Part shown: piece after piece, positions 40,708 through 49,330 of the stretch
Layout of the letters: every line of letters begins with the position of its first letter
Numbering within the stretch: position 1 is the first letter of the stretch
Assembly (NCBI RefSeq): GCF_002007605.1
Contig: NZ_CP019799.1
Coordinates: 3,884,001-3,948,000 of the forward strand
Direction: 5' to 3'
Source: Cellvibrio sp. PSBB023
GTDB taxonomy: Bacteria; Pseudomonadota; Gammaproteobacteria; Pseudomonadales; Cellvibrionaceae
DNA: 64,000 nucleotides
Notes under the pieces: generated by a model
Databases searched by the model: none
The model's input: the letters and a program-made list of their open reading frames with translations, nothing else
What the model was told of the DNA's origin: nothing
Made by a program: the position numbers and the translations under genes

Positions 40708-42975
40708 ATGCTGAATTCACTTAGATCCATTGTTCAGGAAGTAAACGCGGCGCGCGATATGAAATCGGCGCTGGCGATTATTGTGTCGCGGGTCAAAGAG
40801 GTGATGAAAACCCAGGTGTGCTCCGTCTACCTGCGTGATAGTAAGGGTGATTATGTATTGATGGCGACTGATGGTCTGAATGCCAATTCGGTCGGCAAGG
40901 TGCGTTTGGCGGCGGGTGAAGGCTTGGTTGGGCGTGTTGTGGTGCGTGAAGAGCCGATTAACCTGGAGCACGCTGAAGCTCACCCAAGCTATCAATACTT
41001 CCCGGAAACGGGGGAGGAGCGCTACAGCAGTTTTCTGGGCGTGCCCATTATCCACCACCGCAAAGTCTTGGGTGTATTGGTGGTTCAGCAGGTAGAGCAG
41101 CGCCGCTTCGATGAGGGCGAAGAAGCTTTTCTGGTCACTATGTCGGCGCAGTTGGCGGGGGTTATCGCTCATGCCGAGGCGACAGGTGGCGTAGTTCCTC
41201 CGGGTGCCAAAGCATCGCAAGCCAAGTTTCTCGGTGTGTCAGGTGCATCCGGTATTGCGATAGGTGAGGCGGTCGTTCTGACACCCACCGCCGATTTGCG
41301 CTCGGTACCCTATCAGGCCTGTAAAGACGTTGAGGCCGAAATCGCCTTTTTCCAGCGCAGCCTGCTGGCAGTGCGCGAAGATATTAAATCCCTTGGCGAG
41401 CAATTGCGCGCGCGTATCAATCGTGAAGAGCAAGCCTTATTTGATGCCTATCTGGCCATGCTGGATGATGCCTCGCTTGCCCGTGAAGTCATGGATCGTA
41501 TCCGCAAGGGGGCCAGCGCGCCCTATGCCTGGAGCGAGGTGATCCTTGAGCATGAAACCATCTTTAATAGTATGAATGACCCCTATTTGCGCGAGCGGGC
41601 GACCGATGTGCGCGACCTGGGGCGTCGGGTGCTGGCCTATTTACAGGAATCCAATCAGAAAGCGCGTGTATACCCTGATAAAACCATCTTGATCGGCGAG
41701 GAATTAACCGCCTCTATGCTGGGTGAGATTCCCAAGGAAAAGCTGGCTGGGCTGGTATCCGTACTTGGCTCATCAAACTCCCATGTCGCCATTTTGGCGC
41801 GGGCGATGGATATTCCCACCGTGATGGGGGCGGTAGACTTGCCCTATTCGCAAATCAATGGCCGGCCAATCATTGTGGATGGTTACAAAGGGGCGGTGTA
41901 TTGCGACCCCAATGCGCAACTGCGCAAGCACTACAAAGCGATTTACCTGGAGGAGCAGGCTCTTGTTAAGGGCTTGGAAGCACTCAAAAACCTGCCCTGC
42001 GAGACCCAGGATCGCTATCGCTTGCCTCTGCATGTCAATACCGGATTGATGGCTGATGTGGTGCGTTCGCTGGAGCGTGGTGCAGAGGGTGTCGGTCTTT
42101 ATCGCACGGAAGTGCCATTCCTATTGCGCGATCGCTTCCCCAGCGAGGAAGAGCAGCGCGCGATTTATCGCGAGCAGTTGGAAGCATTTGCGCCTCATTC
42201 AGTCACCATGCGTACACTCGATATCGGTGGCGACAAGGCCCTGCCGTATTTCCCGATTCAGGAAGATAATCCCTTTCTGGGGTGGCGCGGCATTCGTGTA
42301 ACCCTCGATCACCCGGAGATATTTCTGGCGCAGATTCGCGCCATGATCAAGGCCAGCGAAGGGCTGGATAACCTGCGCATCCTGCTGCCCATGATCACCA
42401 ATATGCAGGAGGTAGATGCCTCCCGTGCGCTGATTCGGCGTGTGTATAAAGAGCTGCTGGAAGAGGGGTTTAAGGTTCGTTTACCGCAGGTTGGGGTGAT
42501 GATTGAAGTTCCGGCGGCGGTGTATCTGGCGCCCGAGTTGTCGCGCCGTGTCGACTTCTTATCCGTCGGCAGTAATGACCTCACGCAATACTTGCTGGCG
42601 GTGGATCGCAACAATGCACAGGTGGCCGATCTCTATCAGGCATTTCATCCGGCAGTGCTGCGCGCTTTGCAGTACATTGTCTATGCGGCACATGATGCAG
42701 GCATCAGTGTCAGTATTTGCGGTGAATTGGCGGGTGACCCTGGCGCCGCGATTTTGTTGATGGCCATGGGGTTTGATGTTTTGTCCATGAATGCCACCAA
42801 CCTCCCCAAGGTGAAATCTGTTATCCGCGGTATTACCTTTGATCGAGCCAAACAGTTGTTGGCAGAGGTAATGAGCATGTCGAATGGCGATCAAATTCGC
42901 GATCACATTGCACGCGAACTGCGCGATACAGGCTTGACTCGCCTGATTCGCCCGGTTACTTCCGATAGCAATTGA
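40708..42975 (+). CDS. ptsP: PtsP, phosphoenolpyruvate-protein phosphotransferase of the nitrogen PTS
   Basis: The 755-residue protein has an N-terminal GAF domain (about 1–165: VCSVYLRDSKGDYVLMA, GRVVVREEPINLEHAE). Enzyme-I domains follow: the phospho-His domain with the active His near residue 360 (GSSNSHVAILARAMDIPTVMG), and the PEP-binding barrel (TLDIGGDKALPYF, FLSVGSNDLTQYLLAVDR, SICGELAGDP). It starts the PTS-Ntr phosphorelay (PtsP–NPr–EIIANtr), which signals nitrogen and potassium state. It is full length and lies in the conserved order rppH–ptsP–lgt–thyA. Confidence 0.95.
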   Translation: MLNSLRSIVQEVNAARDMKSALAIIVSRVKEVMKTQVCSVYLRDSKGDYVLMATDGLNANSVGKVRLAAGEGLVGRVVVREEPINLEHAEAHPSYQYFPETGEERYSSFLGVPIIHHRKVLGVLVVQQVEQRRFDEGEEAFLVTMSAQLAGVIAHAEATGGVVPPGAKASQAKFLGVSGASGIAIGEAVVLTPTADLRSVPYQACKDVEAEIAFFQRSLLAVREDIKSLGEQLRARINREEQALFDAYLAMLDDASLAREVMDRIRKGASAPYAWSEVILEHETIFNSMNDPYLRERATDVRDLGRRVLAYLQESNQKARVYPDKTILIGEELTASMLGEIPKEKLAGLVSVLGSSNSHVAILARAMDIPTVMGAVDLPYSQINGRPIIVDGYKGAVYCDPNAQLRKHYKAIYLEEQALVKGLEALKNLPCETQDRYRLPLHVNTGLMADVVRSLERGAEGVGLYRTEVPFLLRDRFPSEEEQRAIYREQLEAFAPHSVTMRTLDIGGDKALPYFPIQEDNPFLGWRGIRVTLDHPEIFLAQIRAMIKASEGLDNLRILLPMITNMQEVDASRALIRRVYKELLEEGFKVRLPQVGVMIEVPAAVYLAPELSRRVDFLSVGSNDLTQYLLAVDRNNAQVADLYQAFHPAVLRALQYIVYAAHDAGISVSICGELAGDPGAAILLMAMGFDVLSMNATNLPKVKSVIRGITFDRAKQLLAEVMSMSNGDQIRDHIARELRDTGLTRLIRPVTSDSN

Positions 42976-43053
42976 ATGTAAACGCTATCGTTTTGTCATA
43001 AATCCGCGTCATAATCCCCGGCCTTACGTCGGACGAGTCAGGTTTAACTGTTT

Positions 43054-43857
43054 ATGCTGCAATACCCCGATATAGATCCCATCGCGTTTTCCATAGGTTC
43101 ATTCAGTGTTCATTGGTACGGCATTATGTACCTGCTGGCATTCGTCAGCGCCTGGTTGGTTGCCATGCACCGCGCCAAGCAGCCAGATGCACTGATCACC
43201 AAGGCGCAAGTAGAAAACTTGATTACATATGGCGCGTTTGGTGTCATTCTCGGCGGCCGTTTCGGCTATGTTGTATTTTACAATTTTGATTACTGGTTGA
43301 CCGACCCACTGTGGTTATTCCGCGTGTGGGAGGGCGGCATGTCATTCCATGGCGGTCTTATTGGTGTGATCGTCGCTATGTTGATTTATGCCAAGCGCAT
43401 CGGTCGACCATTTGTTGGCCTGATGGATTTTGTAGCACCCATGGTTCCGCTCGGTTTGGGCTTTGGGCGCTTGGGCAATTTCATCGGTCAGGAATTGTGG
43501 GGACGTGTCACTGATGTGCCGTGGGCGGTAGTGTTTCCCAAGGCAATGGATCCTGAAGGAGTGGCGCGTCACCCAAGCCAGCTTTATCAGGCTGGTCTTG
43601 AAGGGCTGGTATTGTTTGTTATTGTTTTTTGGTTCTCTGCCAAACCGCGCCCGCGTGGCGCAGTATCGGGAATTTTTTTAGTGGCTTATGCCACCTTTCG
43701 CTTCGCCATCGAATTTGTGCGCGAGCCGGATCGCGGGGTGGCGCTGGTTGGTTGGATGACGCGCGGCCAGTTGCTCTGCGTGCCGATGTTTCTGGTAGGG
43801 ATCGGTCTGCTTGTCTACGCCTGCATGGCGAGCAACAAGGGCAGTAAAGTCGAATAA
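43054..43857 (+). CDS. lgt: Prolipoprotein diacylglyceryl transferase
   Basis: The 267-residue inner-membrane enzyme has about seven hydrophobic segments. It transfers diacylglycerol to the lipobox Cys of prolipoproteins, the first step for lipoproteins such as the two large ones in this window. The Lgt signature GLGFGRLGNFIGQELWG is complete. HWYGIMYLLAF, GGMSFHGGLIG and HPSQLYQAGLEG (containing key His and Arg-neighbour residues) are also present. It lies between ptsP and thyA. Confidence 0.95.
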   Translation: MLQYPDIDPIAFSIGSFSVHWYGIMYLLAFVSAWLVAMHRAKQPDALITKAQVENLITYGAFGVILGGRFGYVVFYNFDYWLTDPLWLFRVWEGGMSFHGGLIGVIVAMLIYAKRIGRPFVGLMDFVAPMVPLGLGFGRLGNFIGQELWGRVTDVPWAVVFPKAMDPEGVARHPSQLYQAGLEGLVLFVIVFWFSAKPRPRGAVSGIFLVAYATFRFAIEFVREPDRGVALVGWMTRGQLLCVPMFLVGIGLLVYACMASNKGSKVE

Positions 43858-43881
43858 TTGAGTATGTTTACAGGTTATTGA

Positions 43882-44721
43882 ATGAAGCAGTATCTTGATT
43901 TAATGCGCGATGTTGTTGAAAACGGCGTCACGCGCGGCGATAGAACCGGCACTGGCACCCGCTCCGTTTTTGGTCGGCAGTTGCGTTTCGACTTGAGCAA
44001 AGGGTTTCCTTTGGTAACGACAAAAACAGTTCACCTGAAGAGTGTAATTGTTGAGTTGTTATGGTTTTTGCAAGGGCGTACTGATGTTAACTGGCTCAAG
44101 GAGCGCGGTTGCAATATCTGGAATGAATGGGCCACGGAAAACGGTGACTTGGGGCCGGTCTATGGCAAACAGTGGCGCAGTTGGGTGTGTCCGGATGGCT
44201 CGACAATTGATCAAATATCCCAGGTTATTGCCCAGATCAAGAAAAATCCCTACTCGCGTCGCCTTATTGTCAGTGCCTGGAACCCGGCAGATTTGCCTGA
44301 TGAATCCATGAGCCCGCAGCAAAATGTAGAGCAGGGGCGCATGGCTTTGGCGGCCTGCCATACTCTGTTCCAGTTTTATGTTGCTGATGGCAAATTGTCG
44401 TGTCAGTTGTATCAGCGCAGTGCAGACTTGTTTTTGGGGGTGCCCTTCAACATCGCCAGTTATGCGTTGCTAACACACATGATTGCGCAGCAATGTGATT
44501 TGGAAGTAGGTGATTTTGTTCACACCTTTGGCGATTGCCATCTTTATAACAATCATATTTCTGACGACATAGTTTACGAACAATTAACACGCATTCCCAA
44601 AAAGTTGCCTACACTAAGAATCTCGCGTCGCCCCGAATCCATTTTCGGGTACGAATTACAGGATTTTGAGTTTGAAGGCTATGACCCTCATCCTCGTATA
44701 GTCGCGCCTATTGCCGTTTAA
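43882..44721 (+). CDS. thyA: Thymidylate synthase
   Basis: The 279-residue enzyme methylates dUMP to dTMP with methylene-tetrahydrofolate. [35 protein letters not shown], catalytic C159 in [13 protein letters not shown], and [19 protein letters not shown] are all present. Compared with the 264-residue E. coli enzyme it has about 13 extra residues just before the catalytic Cys ([14 protein letters not shown]), and the usual Pro before the Cys is Ala. It lies 24 bp after lgt and 57 bp before folA. Confidence 0.95.
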   Translation: MKQYLDLMRDVVENGVTRGDRTGTGTRSVFGRQLRFDLSKGFPLVTTKTVHLKSVIVELLWFLQGRTDVNWLKERGCNIWNEWATENGDLGPVYGKQWRSWVCPDGSTIDQISQVIAQIKKNPYSRRLIVSAWNPADLPDESMSPQQNVEQGRMALAACHTLFQFYVADGKLSCQLYQRSADLFLGVPFNIASYALLTHMIAQQCDLEVGDFVHTFGDCHLYNNHISDDIVYEQLTRIPKKLPTLRISRRPESIFGYELQDFEFEGYDPHPRIVAPIAV

Positions 44722-44778
44722 TTGGTCGTTGTAGGTTGTTGGCAATGTAAAGTTTTAATAAAAAGGCGAAGGCTCTGC

Positions 44779-45285
44779 ATGAAATTAGCCATTATTGTGG
44801 CGGCAGCAAAAAATGGTGTCATTGGTATAAAAAATCGTCTGCCATGGCACCTCCCGCAAGATCTGAAATATTTCAAATCAGTGACCATGGGTAAGCCTGT
44901 AATCATGGGGAGAAAAACCTATGAATCCATTGGTAGGCCATTGCCTGGGCGCTTGAACATTGTTGTTACCCGTGATCAATCATGGAACGCATCGGCTGAT
45001 TTGGTGGTCGTACATAGCCTGACTGCTGCGCTTGATGCTGCCAGTCAGCGTGTGGCAGAAACTGGCGCTACCGAGGCGGTCGTCATTGGTGGTGCGGAAA
45101 TCTACCGCGAGGCACTGCCTCTAGCGGACAAAATTTATCTCACGGAAGTGAGTGTTGAGCCGGAAGGGGATGCGTTTTTTGTATTGCCTGGCGGCGATCA
45201 ATGGGATCTTGAATCATCAACACCGGGTGAGGAATCTGCAGTGATACCCCACAGGTTTTTGGTATATCAACGGCGCACTCAATAG
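44779..45285 (+). CDS. folA: Dihydrofolate reductase
   Basis: The 168-residue protein starts at an ATG with GAAGG six bases upstream; a longer frame to 44722 has no such site. IIVAAAKNGVIGIKNRLPWH, the catalytic Asp in LPQDLKYFK, PVIMGRKTYESIGRPLPGR and VIGGAEIYREALPLADKIYLTEV are typical. It regenerates tetrahydrofolate after the ThyA reaction, and thyA–folA adjacency is common. Confidence 0.95.
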   Translation: MKLAIIVAAAKNGVIGIKNRLPWHLPQDLKYFKSVTMGKPVIMGRKTYESIGRPLPGRLNIVVTRDQSWNASADLVVVHSLTAALDAASQRVAETGATEAVVIGGAEIYREALPLADKIYLTEVSVEPEGDAFFVLPGGDQWDLESSTPGEESAVIPHRFLVYQRRTQ

Positions 45286-45557
45286 TCTGCTTTTGATTAT
45301 TTTGTGTTTCGTTTGTGTGTGTTTTAGTTGTTTTTTGCTTTTGTGTTACCGGTGCACTTATTGGAATGAGTAATGTGTTACCGCTTTGATACATAAATAC
45401 ACACGTAGAAGGTATAAGGATAAATCATTGGAAGTAGGTCATGTCGCTTATTACAATGCCGCCGTTCTTAGCCGCCTCGAAGAGGCTACGTGGATAACGC
45501 GTCTGTGGCAGCCTGTTGCCGCAAACTCACTTGATTGAACACCCAGTTGGGGGGATT

Positions 45558-46340
45558 ATGAAAAAGCAGCGATTGAAAGCGGTGGCAATGACCACGATGC
45601 TTTCTGCCGGCGCGCTAATGGGTAGCGTAGCCATGGCAGATCAAACTCTGGATGCCGTACTTAAGGCGGGTCAGGCCAAAACCACTTTGGCGCAAGACTC
45701 CCAAAAACGCATCGACAGATTGGCTCAGGAAACTGACGATCTGACACAAGAATTCAAACAACAAAACAAGTTGATTGACGATCTTCGTGTGTTTAACGCC
45801 CAAATGGAAAAGCAAGTTGCCAAGCAGCTCGTCGTTGTTCAGGAACTTGACCAATCAGTCGAAAAAGTGACTGTTATCGAACGTCAAATCCAGCCCCTCG
45901 TATTCCGTATGCTAGACAGTCTGGAGCAATTTGTGAGTCTCGATAAGCCATTCCAAGTGGAAGAGCGTAAAGAGCGCGTCGCAATGTTGCGTGCAAATCA
46001 GGATCGCGCAGATATCTCTGTATCTGAAAAATTCCGTCAAGTGCTTGAGGCTTACAAAATTGAATCTGCTTACGGCAGTACAATTGAAGCTTACAAGGGT
46101 ACCTTGCCTGTTGATGGTCAAGACCGTGAAGTAAATATCCTTCGTGTTGGCCGTATTTCATTGATGTATCAAACAACTGATGCAAAACAATGCGGTACCT
46201 GGGATGCCTCTCAAGGTCAGTGGGTTTCTCTGGATGGTTCATACAACTCATCCATTCTTAAGGGGCTTCGTATTGCGCGCAATCAAGCATCTAAAGATAT
46301 TATGACTATGACTGTTCAGGCACCGGAGGCAGCACAATGA
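45558..46340 (+). CDS. DUF3450 family periplasmic coiled-coil protein of the TonB2 system
   Basis: The 260-residue protein starts at the ATG at 45558 (GGGGG close upstream) and has a signal peptide ending near SVAMADQ. Residues about 30–110 form a long coiled coil (QKRIDRLAQETDDLTQEFKQ, NKLIDDLRVFNAQMEKQVAK). A globular tail follows with GRISLMYQTTDAKQCGTWD. This is the DUF3450 protein that opens TonB2/TtpC-type operons in Vibrio, Shewanella and related bacteria. Its stop overlaps the next start (ATGA). It probably bridges the inner-membrane motor and the periplasm. Confidence 0.85.
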   Translation: MKKQRLKAVAMTTMLSAGALMGSVAMADQTLDAVLKAGQAKTTLAQDSQKRIDRLAQETDDLTQEFKQQNKLIDDLRVFNAQMEKQVAKQLVVVQELDQSVEKVTVIERQIQPLVFRMLDSLEQFVSLDKPFQVEERKERVAMLRANQDRADISVSEKFRQVLEAYKIESAYGSTIEAYKGTLPVDGQDREVNILRVGRISLMYQTTDAKQCGTWDASQGQWVSLDGSYNSSILKGLRIARNQASKDIMTMTVQAPEAAQ

Positions 46341-47704
46341 AAATGAAGTTTGTAAAAAGCTGTCTGATGCTTGCTGTTGCTGGCCTGTTGGGTAGCAGCT
46401 TTGCAATGGCACAAGAAAAAGCGCAAACGCTTGACCAATTGTTGGAAATGGTCAAAAAATCCCAAATCAGTGAATCAGCTGAGCACAAGCAACGTGAAGC
46501 TGAATTCGCTCGCGATAAAGCGAATCAAGCTAATTTGCTTGCTCAAGCTAAAGCAACTCGTCAAGCGGAAGAAGCACGTTCTGCTGCGCTCGAGAAAAAG
46601 TACCAAGAGCAAGATCTGTTAGTTGCCGCTAAGAAGACGCAACTGAATGAGCGTTTGGGCTCCATGAAAGAGCTTTTCGGTCATTTGACTTCTACCGCTG
46701 GTGACCTGCGCGCCACATTGGATACTTCTATCGTAAGTGCACAGTACCCAAATCGTGGTGAGTTCCTTGATGCATTGATCGAGAAGATGAACAGCAATAC
46801 TCAGTTGCCGGATATCGAAGAAATCGAGCGTCTGTGGTACGAAGTTCAGCGTGAGATGGTTGAAACTGGCCGCGTTGTTAAATTCAACACTACCGTTATC
46901 AAGCCAAATGGTGAGCAAGCGCAGCAAGAGGTTGTTCGCGTTGGTGTTTACAACCTGGTTTCAAATGGTATGTACCTGACATTTGATGGTGCAAAAATTC
47001 AAGAGTTGCCTCGTCAGCCAGGTGATCATTTGGCTGGTGCAAAAGCATTGCAAAATGCAACATCAGGTATGGTTGACTTCGGCGTGGATCCAACCGGTCC
47101 AGCTGGCGGCCAACTCCTGACTGCATTGATCGACACTCCAACCTTCTTGGAGCGCGTTGACCAAGGCGGTAAGGTTGGTTATGTAATTGTTGCTGTGGGT
47201 TTCATCGGTGTATTCCTTGGTTTATGGCGCATGCTGGTACTGTTCGCAATGACTGCAAAAGTGAAGGCTCAATTGAAGTCTGATAAGCCAAACGCAAACA
47301 ACCCATTGGGTCGTGTTTTGAAAGTTGCTGAAGAGAACAAAAATGTTGATACCGAAACTCTAGAGCTCAAGCTTGAAGAAGCTGTTCTTAAAGAGCGTCC
47401 ATCAATCGAAAGTGGCTTGGCTGTATTGAAGATTATTGCTGCTGTTGCACCGCTGTTGGGTCTGTTGGGTACAGTTACCGGTATGATCGAAACCTTCCAG
47501 GCAATCACCATTTTCGGTGCTGGCGATCCTAAGAACATGGCTGGCGGTATTTCTGCCGCATTGGTTACTACAGTACAAGGTCTTGTGGTTGCTATCCCTG
47601 TTGTGTTGATGCACACCTTGGTTAACGGTCGTGCTAAGGCAGTTATTCAAGTATTGGATGAACAAACCACCGGCATTATTGCTGAAAACTCTGAGCGTAA
47701 GTAG
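46337..47704 (+). CDS. ttpC: TtpC-like large ExbB/TolQ-family proton channel protein
   Basis: The 455-residue protein has a signal peptide (ending FAMAQE) and a charged coiled-coil periplasmic region (about 25–130: AEHKQREAEFARDKANQ, ATRQAEEARSAALEKKYQEQ). A MotA/TolQ/ExbB channel domain with three membrane segments follows at about 275–450 (VIVAVGFIGVFLGLWRMLVLF, APLLGLLGTVTGMIETFQAI, AALVTTVQGLVVAIPVVLMH). TtpC is an essential extra component of the Vibrio TonB2 system. It is fourfold linked in one operon with ExbB, ExbD, TonB and TPR genes. Confidence 0.88.
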   Translation: MKMKFVKSCLMLAVAGLLGSSFAMAQEKAQTLDQLLEMVKKSQISESAEHKQREAEFARDKANQANLLAQAKATRQAEEARSAALEKKYQEQDLLVAAKKTQLNERLGSMKELFGHLTSTAGDLRATLDTSIVSAQYPNRGEFLDALIEKMNSNTQLPDIEEIERLWYEVQREMVETGRVVKFNTTVIKPNGEQAQQEVVRVGVYNLVSNGMYLTFDGAKIQELPRQPGDHLAGAKALQNATSGMVDFGVDPTGPAGGQLLTALIDTPTFLERVDQGGKVGYVIVAVGFIGVFLGLWRMLVLFAMTAKVKAQLKSDKPNANNPLGRVLKVAEENKNVDTETLELKLEEAVLKERPSIESGLAVLKIIAAVAPLLGLLGTVTGMIETFQAITIFGAGDPKNMAGGISAALVTTVQGLVVAIPVVLMHTLVNGRAKAVIQVLDEQTTGIIAENSERK

Positions 47705-47714
47705 GAGATAACAC

Positions 47715-48242
47715 ATGCAGGCTTTAACGGACGCTTTTGCAGCCATTGGAGCCTTTATGGATCAGGGCGGCCCACTGATGTATTTCATCGCCGCCCTTAC
47801 CTTTGCAATGTGGACTCTCGTGTTTGAGCGTGTGGTCTACTTTAAAGGTGGTCTGAAAGGTGAAGTCCAACAGGCTTTGAATAGTTGGGAGCAACGCAAA
47901 GAGCGTAAGTCCTGGAATGCACATCAAATTCGTGCAGCGATGGTTTCGCGTATGTCAGCGAAAATTAACAAAAACATGGACATGATTACCACATTAATTG
48001 CTCTGTGCCCCCTGATGGGATTGCTCGGAACAGTAACGGGCATGATTGAAGTGTTTAGTGTTCTCTCTCTGACTGGCGGTGGTGATGCCAAATCGATGGC
48101 GGGTGGCGTATCGAAAGCAACAATTCCTACAATGGCTGGCATGGTTGCAGCATTGTCTGGGCTGTTTGCGAATACATATCTTGCCCGAATTGCTGAGCGT
48201 GAAGACCGCTTGTTTGCTGACCATTTGACAATGGATCACTAA
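47715..48242 (+). CDS. exbB: ExbB-type biopolymer transport protein
   Basis: The 175-residue inner-membrane protein is the short ExbB paralogue. It has membrane segments MYFIAALTFAMWTLVFERVV, LIALCPLMGLLGTVTGMIEVF and TIPTMAGMVAALSGLFANTYL. It forms the proton channel with ExbD. It starts 10 bp after the large ttpC-like gene. Confidence 0.92.
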   Translation: MQALTDAFAAIGAFMDQGGPLMYFIAALTFAMWTLVFERVVYFKGGLKGEVQQALNSWEQRKERKSWNAHQIRAAMVSRMSAKINKNMDMITTLIALCPLMGLLGTVTGMIEVFSVLSLTGGGDAKSMAGGVSKATIPTMAGMVAALSGLFANTYLARIAEREDRLFADHLTMDH

Positions 48243-48281
48243 GTGATGCTGCAGTATTAACCTGTAATTAAGAGATGTCTC

Positions 48282-48686
48282 ATGAGCAGGAACAACGCAA
48301 AACCTGAAGAAGAACCGCAGGCAATCGATCTCACGCCTATGCTTGACGTCGTGTTCATTATGCTGATTTTCTTCATTGTTACGGCAACATTCATTAAAGA
48401 AGCGGGCAAAGAGGTTACAAGACCTGATGCCGTTACTGGTGATTCGAAGCCTAACGCTAGTATTCTGATTGCTATTGGTGGCGACAACGAAATTTGGATC
48501 GATAAGAAACAAGTTGATCCACGTGGCGTTGTTAAAGTTATTGAGCGTATGCGCGCAGACAATCCTAATGGTTCAGTTTCAATTCAAGCGGATACCAAAG
48601 CTAAGATTGAATTCGTATTGGAGGTCGCTAATGCTGCGCGTGAAGCTGGCATTACCGATGTGTCTGTCTCTACTGAAGAGAAATAG
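48282..48686 (+). CDS. exbD: ExbD-type biopolymer transport protein
   Basis: The 134-residue protein has one N-terminal membrane segment with the essential Asp (DLTPMLDVVFIMLIFFIVTA) and a periplasmic domain (ILIAIGGDNEIWIDKKQV). It couples proton flow through ExbB to TonB. It is 39 bp from exbB and 6 bp from the tonB gene. Confidence 0.93.
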   Translation: MSRNNAKPEEEPQAIDLTPMLDVVFIMLIFFIVTATFIKEAGKEVTRPDAVTGDSKPNASILIAIGGDNEIWIDKKQVDPRGVVKVIERMRADNPNGSVSIQADTKAKIEFVLEVANAAREAGITDVSVSTEEK

Positions 48687-48692
48687 GTTGCT

Positions 48693-49319
48693 ATGAACTT
48701 CGCAAAAGTAGGTATAGCAGGGCTTTTGGGGGTGGTGACCACCCTCTTGCTCTTATTTTTGATGTATCAACTGGTTAATAATGATTTGGGTGAAATGTCA
48801 CAGAAAAAATCTGTGAAAATTCCTGATATCAATATGCCTGATACAAAAATCGAAACCCGTTTTGAAGATGCAAAGCCTGAGAAACCAGAGGCTCCCGAAA
48901 CGCCCCCGGATCTTCCAGAGCCAGAGTTTGAGGCGCCTACCGTATCGGGTGAAGCCTTAAACATGAGTGCACCTATTGCGAAAGCGGGCATTGATGTTGG
49001 TGCAGGATCTTTGGCCTTTAGTGAAGGTGAATACTTGCCTATCGTTAAGGTTCCACCTGAATATCCCAGCACGGCGTTGTCTCGTGGAATCGAAGGTTTC
49101 TGTACGGTTGTTTACACCGTTACTGAGACTGGAGCCACACGTGATCCTGAGCCGATTGCTGATCAGTGCGTCACTAAAGACGGCAAGCCTACAACAGTAT
49201 TTAACCGTGCATCTGTTCGAGCTGCGCTTAAGTTTAAGTACAAGCCAAAAGTTGTTGATGGTAAGCCGGTTGAAGTGCCTGGTGTGAAGAACCGCTTCAC
49301 CTATACGATGCAGAAATAA
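48693..49319 (+). CDS. tonB: TonB2-type energy transducer
   Basis: The 208-residue protein has a single N-terminal membrane anchor (IAGLLGVVTTLLLLFLMYQLV) and a Pro/Glu-rich periplasmic spacer (PEKPEAPETPPDLPEPEFEAP). The C-terminal TonB domain starts at LPIVKVPPEYPSTALSRGIE, with ASVRAALKFKYKPKVVDG near its end. The short spacer is typical of TonB2-class proteins. It should energise outer-membrane receptors, possibly the two in this window. Confidence 0.92.
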   Translation: MNFAKVGIAGLLGVVTTLLLLFLMYQLVNNDLGEMSQKKSVKIPDINMPDTKIETRFEDAKPEKPEAPETPPDLPEPEFEAPTVSGEALNMSAPIAKAGIDVGAGSLAFSEGEYLPIVKVPPEYPSTALSRGIEGFCTVVYTVTETGATRDPEPIADQCVTKDGKPTTVFNRASVRAALKFKYKPKVVDGKPVEVPGVKNRFTYTMQK

Positions 49320-49330
49320 GGGGTAATGAA

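Noticed and set aside
43988..43998. TTTCGACTT inside thyA as another copy of the CGACTTT motif
   Set aside because: It lies in coding sequence and matches only the short core, so chance is enough to explain it.
45286..45557. Possible Fur box or structured RNA before the TonB2 operon
   Set aside because: No 19-bp Fur-like dyad was found, and the short stem near 45470 is too weak to call a riboswitch or tRNA.
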